From: Parelaphostrongylus tenuis
Lineage: Eukaryota > Nematoda > Chromadorea > Rhabditida > Metastrongylidae
Reading direction: 5' to 3'
DNA: 64,000 nucleotides
Assembly (NCBI GenBank): GCA_019055375.1
Contig: JAHQIW010003679.1
Span: 124,001 to 188,000, forward strand
The position numbers were made by a program, and so were the translations under genes. Positions 11,576 through 24,700 of this stretch are shown piece by piece. The notes beneath the pieces are model-generated. The model did no database searches and had not been told where the DNA came from. It was given only the letters and a program-made list of their open reading frames with translations. Numbering within the stretch: position 1 is the stretch's first letter; every line of letters begins with the position of its first letter.

Positions 11576-13303
11576 CCTTGATTTTGTTATTCTGCAGGTA
11601 CGAGGTTGTTGATTTGAAGATTTGTTCGATACGGACGAACAGTACAATGAACTGGATCGATGGCTGACGTTTCGGCTTTGTCGCCTTCTTCAGAGGCTGA
11701 ACGACTCAAATTGATATGCAAAACACTCTGACACGCACTTCCATAACCAGAGCAGAACAGCCTACGTACTTTTTGCTTTATGGTCTGTGAGATGTTATGT
11801 AGAGCAACCACTCACAGTCTTGCATGGACGAGGACTGTGCGTAGGGGAGGAGGGTTCCCGTGACCCAGGTTGATTTGAGATATGGCCTCAAGTCACATGT
11901 TATGACAAAGCGTTTGTCTTTGTGGTTCATCTTCGAGGTTTTGTCGTAGATCCAGAACGCTTCGAATGTTTTTTTTTCGCGCTGAGGTCTTTTGCTCTCG
12001 GGCGAGGATAGTGACTTTGACCTCAAAACCATCTTGTTGTGTGTTCGTATATTATGCGCTTTCAACGGAGTGCTCAGGCCATTATTACGTAATCCGGTTA
12101 GGAGTTCTTCTACGCAGATGTAAAGTGGTCTTCCCGTTTCGCCGATATACTCGTATTCGCACGTTTTGCAAGAGATGAGGTAAACTGTGTTTGGACTCAT
12201 GCAGTCTCCGTCTTTACCGTTCGGGCTTATTATGCAATTTTTTGTGGAACGGACAAGGTCGTCTAAGCGGTTACGGACTAATTGGCGTTTGAGAGTCATC
12301 GGTGATACTTCGATCACGATCACCCATTCTCCCAAACCTGCCCTTTTCAAACATCGCTTTATGTACTTATTTCGTCCAAAATTAAGGATAGGATGAAGGA
12401 GATCTTATTGTCATTGCATCTGTCGTTGGACTGTTCAACTTTTCCCTGTGAACCGATCGTGATGTGCTACACTTTCGTAGCCATTGGAGATGGCTATTTT
12501 GCGTGCCAAGTTCAATGATTCTTCCTTCTCTTTCCTTTCTGTGCACACGCCGGGGGCCGTGCGGAACATGGTTCTTATAAGTGATTGTTTGATGTGAGAA
12601 GGTTGAGAGGGGGGGGGGGGGGTAAGGAACTAAGATGTTTTTATTACTTGACTTTCGATACCACTTTGTGGTGTAGCCATTTTTGGAAAGGTCAACTTGA
12701 ACGTTTAGGAATGGAAGCCAATTTTTTTTTGGGGTTTTTCTCGGGTGAACTTTTTATATCGCGATTGTGCCTTAAGTAATTCAAAGCATTAGTCAATGTC
12801 CGCCTGTGTTGAACGTATGACAAAGCAGTCGTCATTATATCTGCAGTAAATTGATATATATATATGTATGTGTATATATACATATGTATATTGTATGTAT
12901 TTATATGTCAACTTAACAGAGCGCATGTGGCGCAGTTATTAGAGGTGCTCTGCGTCGCACACGAGGTCAATGGTTCGATCTCGCGCTCATGGCTCACCAA
13001 GCCATCCATCCCTCGGGGCTCGGTAAATTGGTAAAAGACAGGTCTCGGACTTGTCTAAGAGGATAAGCAGCACTGACTCGGTTCAGCGGGAGGCCACAGC
13101 GAGTCATCGTAAAGGCCAGATGTGCATAACGAAGTTGAAAATTGAAGTCCTTTAGTCATGGCGCATCTCCTAGGGATTGATCAGCGCCGAGAGCTTCATC
13201 CTTTTTATATAAATAAATAAATATATAAATAAATAACTATATATATTTATATAATTATAAATATAAGTATAAATATAAAATAATAAATAAACAAAATAAA
13301 TAA

Positions 13304-13370
<67 letters not shown>

Positions 13371-16300
13371 CACCCTTTGTGGACGGCTACCGAGATTGTT
13401 GCGCGTTCTTGGTTATTTGAAATTTTAGAGGGGCATCATATTGACCTATGATTCGTGTCGTCGCGCACCAGTGTTTTATTCGGTGCAAGCATAAAAAGTG
13501 GAAATTAGGGGATATTACTTGGTAAATTCACCTGTACCACCTGGCGTCCCGTTGATTGTCAAGTGACTCGAGCGGGTGCCAGCAACACTTCCGTTTTTCT
13601 CTATCACGTGCAAGAGTAGCCCAGTGGGTCCTCCTCGCTCTAGGGATTCGCTGAGCATCATATCTTTCTTCTATGGCTTTTATGATGAAATCGGATCAAC
13701 GGATCGGTGGTCTTCCTGTAGAGCGCTTGATGTCCCGAGGAATCCAGTCGATAACGGCTCTCGTCCATCGGTACGGGTGAAGCGCATCACGTGTCCAGCC
13801 CACTTTATTTTCGTATCCTGGCGTGTAGAACGGCGTCTTTGATTTTTGATCGTTAACTTAAGTTGGAACTTCGGATCCTTTCTCTCATTTGCGAGATATG
13901 GGATACTCGTAGCATCGACCTTTCGACTGCGCGTTCGATAACACCAAGTGATCTTTCATCCTGCTTACGTAGCGATGGCAGAGGCTTGGAAAATTAGACT
14001 TCCAAAGGAATTTAATCACTAGGCAATGATAAAATATCACTGAAGAGAATCCTACGGGTTTCCATGCGTTTTTCAATTGAGAGAACGCCATTTGTCAAGA
14101 AATAAACTATTTTTCAGCAAGAGAAGTCACACCTTTGCAAAAACGAATGCATTTTCAACCGTTATTTAACATTTGTTTCTTCTTTTTGTCTATGTTATTA
14201 TAGTCGTTCGATAGCTTGAAAAATACCAGTTCTCATGATATGCTTGGTCTGTTTCGACTTTCATACTACGTTTTTTTGACCAATGAATCAAAAGATTCTG
14301 AAATCTTAGTTCATTTTCTTGACTTAGCAGCAGGAATTTTAATGTTATAGAATAACATTCTAGGCTATATTAGATAGAATATTACTGAAGGAATACAGGA
14401 AAACGTATCTTTGTTAGAAAGATCGCACGGATCTCTTTAAAAGTCCACTATTTTTTATGAACTGAGTGGAATGCAGTCGCATCGTGTGAATTGTGCGTAA
14501 TTTCCTTCCTTTTTCACTCAGCAGAGCTCTTTCATTAGACTATTAGTAATCAATCAACATCTTGAGAACTGGAATGTTAAGTAGTGAACCTAATTTATGA
14601 GGAGACCTCCATAGTAAGCTTTACTAACAAAAAAATGAGTTTGTGCTCAAGAGCACATGTGGGAGCAGTGGTTAGGGCGTTTTGCATCGCACACGAGGCC
14701 ATTCGTTCTATCTCGCGCTTATGCCTCACCAAGCTTCCATTCGGATCGATAAATTTGTGCCCAACTTGTGTAGGAGCTTAAGCAGCAGTGGCTCAATATT
14801 TCGGTAGGCTACCGCGAATCATTGTACAGGCCAGACTTGCATTCAATCTCAAACGAGAATATAATTTGCAGACGATTGCATGACGCATCCTTCAAGGATT
14901 TCTGCGAAGAGATATATTCTTCTAATTTCTTGCTTTAAGAGTGCATTGTTTCAATCCCACCGCGAACTTTGTTCAATGTTATGAAATGGATTTTGTATTC
15001 TAAGCATACTTCATCGGCACAAAAGATTGAATATTGCTGGAGAGACTTTTATAAGCGAATTTTCCTTAAAAATGCTTATATCCCTAAAAAAGCAGGATTA
15101 AACGAGCCGCTTGGGAACGTTTGAGAGCATCAAAGATGTAGTGAAGAGGACTAAGAACATCCTACTTTGTGCCCACCTTTTCGACCTACGTGAGCAGGAT
15201 GAAAGATCCCTTGGCGATATTGAACGCGCAGTCGAACGGTCGATGTTAGAAGTATCCCGTATCTCGCAAATGGGAGAAAGGATCCGAAGTTCCGACCTAC
15301 GTCAAAGATCAATGATCAGAGACGTCGTTCTACACACCAGGATATCGAAAATATAGTGGGCTGGACACGTGATGCGCTTCAACGGCAGCCGATGGACGAG
15401 AGCCGTTACCGACTCAATTCGCGGTGATATCGAGCGCTCCACAGGAAGACCACCGACCCGAAGGTCAGATTTCTTCACGAAAGACATAGAAGAAAAATAT
15501 GATGCCCAGCGAATCGCTAGATCGAGGAGGATCCACTTGATTACTCTTGCACGTGATAGGGAAAATGAAAGTGTTGCTGGTGCCCGCTCGATTAGACAAT
15601 CGACGGGATGACAGGTGATCTAGGCGATCCCAAAAATTCCCCTCTTTGAAAAAGGTGTTTACCTGGGAAGGCAAAGCCTTTTAGCTACTCTTTTCTCTTT
15701 GTTTCGGAGGCTTTGCATACATAGATTTATAAAGCCCATTTTCTGCATTTTTGTCACTGAAATTTCCTATTTCTTTGATGTCGTGAATATTTTGTTAAAA
15801 ATATTTATTTAACGGTCAAAAACTTGGGCAATCATGTTGATAAGAAACACGCTAAAAGCTCTCCACTTTGATCCAGCTCTCTTCTATTCGTCACACACAT
15901 TTGCCTGCCCTTTAATAAGCTCGTAATGATTGTTTAGGGATAGTTCATAAAAGTTAGCTATCTCCTTGCATGTGAGCATTAGGTCGCTTTGAACACCTGT
16001 TTGTCGTCATCAAACGGCAGGGTTTTGGGTGAAAGAGCTTTACATGGCCCAGTATCTGCGACAAATGCACTGGCTTCCACCGATCTTCCCTTCGGCACTG
16101 CGAGCATGCTATGCAGAAGATAAATTACACACATGGGTAAGGAGGATCAATATCCATCTGAAGCAGGTAGCATATCAGACTCCCATGTAGTTATGGGCAG
16201 GTGCAACAGGCTACAGGTGATTTTGTTGAAGTCATTTGAAGAGGTTGGAACCCGACAAAGTGCAATAGTGCGTCTTGAGATTAATTAAGTGACAAATGCT

Positions 16301-19300
16301 GCCTTAGTGATGTTCATAGCACAATACAGGATGATGAAAATACTCATAGCTCTCAAAGGATAAAAGCATAAAGGATAAAGCTCTCGGCGTTGATCAATTC
16401 CTGAAGGATAGACCATGCATTCGTCTCCAATTTCAGGTGAGGTGATTAAATGCACATCTGGCCTTTACAAAGACGCCTCTCTCTGAACTGAGTCATTGCT
16501 GTTTATCTTCCCAGACAAGTCTGCGAACAGTCCGATAACAATCTAGCGATTCCAAAGGGATGGATGGCTTGGTGAGCTATGAACGCGAGATCGAATTATC
16601 GACCCTGTGTGCGACGCAGAGCACCTATTACCGCTGCTCCACATGCTCTCTCGCTGAAAGGATAGAACAAAGTAATTTCTATATTATATAAAGGTTCCAA
16701 CTCCTAAAATACGCTGATAATGGAAAACTTGGGAAATTTTAGTGGCATCGCATGCCGTGTACAACACTGTTCTTGGCAAACTATCCATTGCCCTATAATT
16801 TGCCATCGCAGTGACGATTTTGAGCTATATGTCATGATATTACACAGAATTAAAGGGTTTGTCTCGTAATATTTTATTCAGAAGTACATACTGTTGGTAT
16901 AATTTATAATTTTACGATATCATATTGATTGATTACGGAGGCCTATTCATAGCAATGAATAGAGGTGAATACTGTTGATATAGGAAATGAATGATAAAGT
17001 AAGTGAAGTGTGGATAAATGTAAATGGGAAAACATGGAATTGCTCAATAAGAGTCGAGCTAAGATATTTTCGTGAGCATCTTTCCTTTTCAAAAAAAATA
17101 TATTGTTCAGAGAAAAGCATTGGTAGGATTTCCAGGTTGCGACGTTGAAACGACATTCATATAGAGTTCAAGTGGATTTATAAAGTTCGAACTCCTAAGA
17201 CAATAGAGTGAAGTCTCTTTTACAACTCTGTAAAAGCTTCTTCTTCTAAAGTCTTCTAATTTCTAAAAGTTTCACCGAGTTGTCGCTCAAATCGTATCGC
17301 ATTACAATGTGCTGTACCACTTTTGATGAACATTTCGTTGTTTTATGACTGTTTTGACATGTTCCAACCAAATATAGTCTTAATGAAGGCTCTTTAATCA
17401 TATTTTCTCTTTACTGACAAATAAATTTTCTTCAGTGACGATAAAAATCCGAATTTCATTGGGAAACTACCACATTGCCATCAGAATGAGCTGCGCTCGT
17501 CGCCTTGCCTCGCGCCGCGCATAAAATCAACGTGGTTCCCAACGTGTTAACATTTAGGGTACGACAGAGTCACGGCGCAAGCCCCGCCACTCTCGCTCGC
17601 GCGGCAAACTGTCCATTAAGTCGAGTGCTTAGTGATACCAGCCATCGAAAAGTAGATTACTGGTTCAATACCCCTCCACGACGTTTCACAGCAGTTCTTT
17701 TGTTTTTTTTTTTTCGTTTTCATTACAATATGTACATATCGTTAACACATATCTCATATCGTAACATCGTAACGCAAACAATCTTTCATTCAAACCAATT
17801 ATTCAGCAATCTATTTCGTATCAAGATGCAGTGAATTGTTAGCAACTGGGCACTTTTATTCCTAGAACAAAAGTGCATTTAGAGGAACCTTCAGTACATC
17901 GATACCAAGAGATCTGCTGTGAAGCGTCATGGCAGGGCATCAGACCAGCAACTTTCTTTACGATGTTGGGCATCACTAACCACTGAACATTACGAACTGC
18001 TGAGAGCTAGCGCAGTGACTTTGCCGTACTCAAAGTAATGAAAGATACGATATCATAGAGGAAACTTCTGTGTGAATAATTTTAATCCGAAAGCATTTTA
18101 TTTGACCGCCTTGCGCTGTTATGATGTTACTATAGACCCAATGATGATGTAGAGTGGTGTGCAAAAACGCTTGCGTCAGCCGGGATTTGAACCCAGATCC
18201 TATTCTTTCCGGGAGTATGTGCTAAACCGTTGCACCACCGACGCTCGTTTCACAGTCCACTCTTTCTACGCTAAAACGATATCTGTCAACAGCCAACCGT
18301 CTACGGTGTGGCGGGGTAGTCATTATCGACATTGAACCCCCTTATGTTGACAGATATTGGGTCTCAATAATCAAGTAAGGATCTGGGTTTAAATCCCGGC
18401 TGACGCAAGCGTTTTCGCACACCACTTTACATCATCATTGGGTGAATAATTGTAGTATAATCAACGCCAATGCAGCCCAGAATGCTGCATTACTCAAGAG
18501 TCAAACTACATCCTTGCCGAAAGCAACATATTTTGAGGTGTTATTGAACATTTTTCTTATCTCAATGATGTTTTTATGATCAAGTGATGGCCTGAAAGCT
18601 TCTGATTTTAGAACTGATCTTATTTTGTGGAAAGATTTCGATAATGCGTTTTATCAGTAAGAAAAAAAAAACATTTTTTTCAGTCAACAATTCGTACCAA
18701 ACTTTATCGCTAGAAATCAGGTCATTATTGGAAGGAATTTTATGAACCTGTTTTTCGATAGGTAGAGCGCCCAACTGTCTTGTAAATCTCTCCTTTGAAT
18801 ACATTTTTGATGCATGCTGTCGCATTCTGTGGAATATGTGCGTAAATCCTTGATTCTCTGTCGAGAAGAGCAATTCAAGATCATCAGTAATCATTCAATA
18901 ACGCAAAAGAGGAAATAGTAATACTAAGCTTAGCCTCTAGAAACCACATATTCAGCGTGTGTTAATTACGCAGAAATGGTAGGATTTTACTACGGAGCAG
19001 TCAGCTTGTGCTTTCAACTTTGCGGTGGATTTACAGGATTTTGAGTCTAAGGAGATTTCATCACTGAAAAGGTAGTTAGATTACTATCAGAGGGACTTCT
19101 ATAAACATAACCTTAGTTGGTACTTTCCTGTTATAAGGCGACAAATTCTCTTGTTATATCCTGTAATCCTGTTATAGGGCGACAAAAAATCGTCCCCCTT
19201 TCGTTGGGTAAGATACTTTGAGCTCAACCTTATCGTGACATTGTAGCAGAAAGAGAACTTTTGTGTTTCGCACACACATATTTGCCGCAAAGCAGAACTG

Positions 19301-21721
19301 TATCCTAGAATTATGATGAACCATTCGATGGCGTAACTTTTGGTGATTCCAATGCTGTCCTTAATATCTGGAAATACTTTCTTACTGCAGTGTAGCGGAA
19401 CATATGAGATTAAGTTCCACATAGGTGACACTGTTTGTTTATAGTGTGTGGGCTGAGGTGAGGGGGGGAGGGCTGACAGTAGATCACTCGATCAATCGAT
19501 CGCGTTAGCGCGTATCGTATGTGATTTGGGATTTTTTCTTCGTTTTGAAGAGGAACTTTGGATTGAACGTATGACTTTGATACTATACTACAAAATTTCC
19601 TCACACAATTATATGCTTTTAGTGCTTCCAGCGAACTTATAGTAAAAGCTCGCAGCCAGTGTAAACCATGATTTTATTTCGAGTGCTAAAGCGGTATGAT
19701 AGGGTTTTTCTAGATAACGAGCACGTAGCGCAGTAGCAAGAGATTTGAGCTTTAGATGACCATTACTACTCTCAATAAACGTTCTTGTCCAGCGAAATGA
19801 GTCGAATCTTCACTTGTCGCCACAAGTAGCTTTTGGTGAAAAGAACGCTCAATTATCGGAAAATTCTTGCCTTTTAATATAAAAACGACAATATTGACAA
19901 AACGTATTTTGAATCCTCTGAAAAAATGCATGTTTTTGGGCCATGTTTTGCATAGTGCTGATATTATGAACGCTTACTCAATATGTTAATTCAACAATCA
20001 CCCACTAGCACCACCAGCAGTAACAAAAGCATTAATCCCCGATAGTCATCTTGGTCAACAATTTGTGCATGCTGATACGATTTGAACAACTGTACATTGT
20101 AAATAATTAACTATTTTGTACATCGTAATACAATAAATAGTCTTCATATCCTGAGACAACTTCTCGGCATGATACCCGGTTTTGAATTAGGATTATGAAA
20201 TGATGGGTGGCTGGCACCACAGAAGGCACAACTAATGACTATCTCTATCTCATCGATGGTGGTGTTTTCTCACTCCTTTTTGCCTGCTGGCCCACAGATG
20301 TTTGTCTGCTTCATAATCAGTTCCCAAACATCCCTCATAAATAAAAAGCTCAAATGCTTTCGGCGTTCATCAATCCTCGAATGATGCGCCAAGCGTTCGT
20401 TTTCAATTTTCAACTATGTTTGAGGTGATTGAATGCATATTTGACCTTTTCAAGGATTCGTGGTGGCCTCCCATCGTATCAAGTCACTGCTGCTTATCCA
20501 CTAAGACAAGTCTGAGACCATTCTGATACCAATATACTGATCCCGAAGGGGTGGATGGCTTGGTGAGCCATTAGAGCGCGATCGACCCATCGATCTTGTG
20601 TGCGACGCAGAGCACCTTTACCCACTGCGTCGCGTGCGCTCTTTCCTCATGAATATTCAGAGAAATCGACCGGCTGTTGCAGCAGTGCACGGCGTCGCTC
20701 AGAAGAACTGCCCTAGTTCTTTGTGAGAAGAGAAGGTAAATTGGGTGATACTACATTTCGCGACCAATCGTCTACTGCACCCACTGCTCCCTTATTAGCC
20801 AAACCGCCTTGTACTTGACTGTCCAAATCAGTATCGCCACCCGCTCATTGATACACGCGAATTTTACTTTCCTTGATACGCGAAAGAAATTACTCATGAT
20901 AATTAGTCAAGGGTGAAGTGTATCGCAGACAAGTAGTTGACCAGGTGGACTCCGGTTGCTGATGGAAAGCTGCAGCTGGCTTAAGATTGCCTTGCTAATG
21001 TTATCTGAAAATGTGAACTGAACGACGCCTAGGAAATCACCGCGGTAACATTCAACTGAAAAGAAGTGCGCAGAGCATGTAAAGTTGGTGCGCCATGTTC
21101 AGTGTGAAAACAGCAACGACAAAATGTGCTCATTGTACAGAATAAGCGTATAATCAAAATTGGCATTTATAGAATGATAAAAAAAAGTTTTCATCGTAAA
21201 ACAATGCATAGAAAACTGAAAGGTATTATGTTGTAATCTTTCATTTCAGACGTAGGAAATGAGATTGATTATCTGACTTTTATTTATCTGCTGCTAGTAC
21301 CAAGACGATCCGTTGTTAACATATGAAATGAGAGATAAATATGACTGAAATGTGGATAAACACAAATGAAATAACATAGAAATGCTCAGTAAAAGTTTTG
21401 AAAATAGCCTTTTGTAAATATTTAATTTTTCTCTACAACAATGCGGGTTATGAAGGATAGCGTTATTTTATCAAAAATAACCTTATTGAAGGCTCTTCTA
21501 TTATCTATGACCATTGACTGACCATGGAATCCCGTTCATTGGCGACGAAAGTATAAATTTTAATGAAGACCAGCAGATGAGTATTGGAGCGTACGCCACG
21601 AGCTTGTTTTCGTGGCCGTTCAGACCGCCCTCCAACCGAAACGGCTGCCTTCCACAAAAGTATATATATATATATATTTATATACATATGTGTACGTATA
21701 CGCACACATACACGTATATGC

Positions 21722-21759
<38 letters not shown>

Positions 21760-24700
21760 CATGGTAATGAAGGCTATTGATTTATGTGGCATTATAGTAT
21801 GTTGAACACATGCAATATTATTCAAGCAGTGAGAAGTGTTGTCGCTGATTAAGGACAGCAAGTAGCGGAACCAGTCACAGTGATAGTCCTTGCCTTCAAG
21901 ATGGGTCAAATCAACGAGGAAGGCGAGTGATATTTCAACAAACTACACCAGGTAAGGTCGGGATTAGCTTGAGTAATCGGTGAATTTTTTATCACTACAT
22001 AGGTTTTTGATGTATGTTAGGTTAAAACGAATCAATTCTCAAAGTTCTGTGTCATGCATCCTCTACACCATATTCGGAACTGATGGAAGTTCAAAATTGC
22101 CAATATTGGAAAAATCCAAGAGTATAGATCTAGCAATCTTTTTATGAGGTGTTGCTCTGAACGCCTATTCCAATGATTTAATCCCCACCATCAGTTCAAT
22201 TTCCAGCCCTTTTCCTCCATATTCCCTCTTTTTTGCCATCCGTCAGCGGTGAAGTACCACTCCGTAACCTAATGATATTCGTCAGCAGTGAATACAGCTC
22301 ATCGTCATGAGCAAAAAAAAAACTCTCACACTTTCCTTGTTGGGCATCTCTTGAAGCGTTTGCATCTTCTTGGATTGCACTGCAGTGTTCTTTCTTCCAT
22401 CTTCCGACGTTCCCAATATACCACCGTTTCGTCCTTCGCTTTCGAAGTGTATTCATTGAAAATTCAAAGATGAGGTGGTTCTTGAGAGTTTGAAGTTCAC
22501 AGTCCGTATTGAATATAAACTATCTATTAGATTGAGGAAAACGTTCCTTAGCACCTCCTAAAAATTCAAAGCTTGTACATAAATTTAATCGAAAACAGCA
22601 ATAACTATTCTTCAAAGGAACATCATTATCCACAATTCTTTGCCAACGATTTTAAAGTTTCCAGATCTGCTCGAAGTCACCATTCCTTGGGCTTGCAATC
22701 AAAAATCCTAGAAAGCTCTTCAACTTGATCAGGTGCCTCGACAGCAGTTGGGACATAGGCTGAGTGAGGCAAGACCTCGACTCCCTTCAATCCATCAAAC
22801 TTTTGCTTAGTTTTCGTTGCGATGTGAAGTTTGGCATTGTAGTGCTGAAACAGCGCGCTTTCGACGAATCAATGTCGGATATGACTAGTGTATAACCATA
22901 ACTAGCGTTGCCGCGGGAGGTCATATAAAGATACTTCTGAGATATTCCCATAAACTTAGAAAAAATCAATACTGTGTGAAGCAAGCGTAAAGTTTTAATT
23001 TTTCGCGGGTGACGGAATTGTTCCTAAATCTAGTATTCCAGGAGACATTTTTCGAATGCTCTTTGAAGTGTAAAATATCCATTAGGTTGGCGTCAGTCCT
23101 TCCTAAATGCAAAAGGCTCATGAATATGTATCATTGGAATACCATCTGCCTTTTTTCGGTTTTTATCACTACAAAAAGCTCTGAATAGTGTCTAACTGAG
23201 CTGATCATCGAGAAGTAAAGGACTTCGAGCTATGTTATCACGCCCCAAATGCGACTGAAGGAATCTTTGCAACTACACTGATTTGCTTCATAAGTATGCT
23301 CTAGAAGCTCTTCAATATCACGTCGATACTGTTTTCCGCTTGTTTCTGCGGAACACAAAAAATATTTGAAGATATAAAAACGAGTAATATCTTATCTATC
23401 AACGATCCTATCAGCTATCATCGACAATTGAAGGGATGCGTTCGGAGCGGAAAGCCTTCGACTATCATCGCAGCAGTAACACAAAACTGTGTCACTTATC
23501 CATCGATACTTAGTCTTTCTTACGAAAGTATAAGTCAGATTATATGAATAAGTAATTTTAAAGAAAGATTAGCCTGAGCGGCGTGTGGACCTGGAAAAAG
23601 ATTGAGACTTCTGACTCGAGCGCTCAATTTTTCGATTCAGCTATGATGTCAGCGCTTTGTTACAACCATGAGACGTGAGCTAACGTTTCAACAACGTTGA
23701 GAAAGATTGGGGATTTTCTATTACTATACCTCATTCCTAATTAAAAAAACATACTTGAAGGGCAAAGTAAAGGTGCAACGGGCATAATAGATCCTTTTTT
23801 TAGATCTTCTATTAAGTTTTGACGCTAGAGCAATAAACACCAATTTTATCAAACAGAAGTAATCAAAATTATTCAACAATACTGTTCAAGGTATGTGCTA
23901 TTAGTCTGAAAACATTTCTATCATCTCTTATGCAACAAATCATTACCGCACTCATAGAACTCGTCATCCTCGGATTCAAACGGAGTTGTCGATCCTCGAC
24001 GCAAATGATTGGTAGCTCAGAATTCCTCCTTGATCAGGAACTGCTCCAGCGTCGGAAGAGGTGATAGTCAGACGACTATGGTCAGGATTGTACGTCGGAT
24101 AATCCAGCAACTCCCAGCCTAGTTCGGTCAACTTTCCTTTTGTCAATTTAGCGACATGCAGCTCTACGTTGTCTTGAGGCAGGATGAGATTGAGAAGACG
24201 TCGATGTGGCTGGGCTCTGCAGCGGTCTCGGTACTCACAGTAACACTTGGCGTAGATCATCTTCCGGCTGGCAACAAGTCCCAGTGAGTCGACCTGATCC
24301 GGTCCCTAAAGATGATGATCATAGCGTTTGGCGCGTGCTTGCTCTAGTGCCAAAACTCATGAGAAGACCCAAATAATAAAGAATATTGACGACTGCAAAG
24401 AGGATTCCAAGATGAAAGCCTTCTCTAAGGTGATCATTTTCAATCGGAACAGACCGATGTGTATGCTGTTACGCTAAATTAACTGTGTTCACGGAATATT
24501 TTCATAACATTCTTTCACAACTAATTTAAATTGTTGAGTGCTGATCTGCACCCTTCTTTTGCCGGCTTTTGTGTTTGTAATAAATATATCACTTTTAAAA
24601 ACAGATTTCAGTGTTTCTTCAGATATCAAAGAACTAGCGGTACCAGTGAATTTGGATAAGCCACTGTGTGAGCGTTCAAGTCCTGTTGAAGAATGGTCAA

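Noticed and set aside
11660..11705. Hammerhead core at the PLE 3' end (CTGAAGA then GAAAC)
   Set aside because: An extra A between the core and stem II prevents clean pairing, so it is left as an imperfect relative of the other copies.
17490..17700. tRNA-like gene around GATTACTGGTTCAATACC
   Set aside because: A box-B-like word is present, but no box A or cloverleaf could be built.
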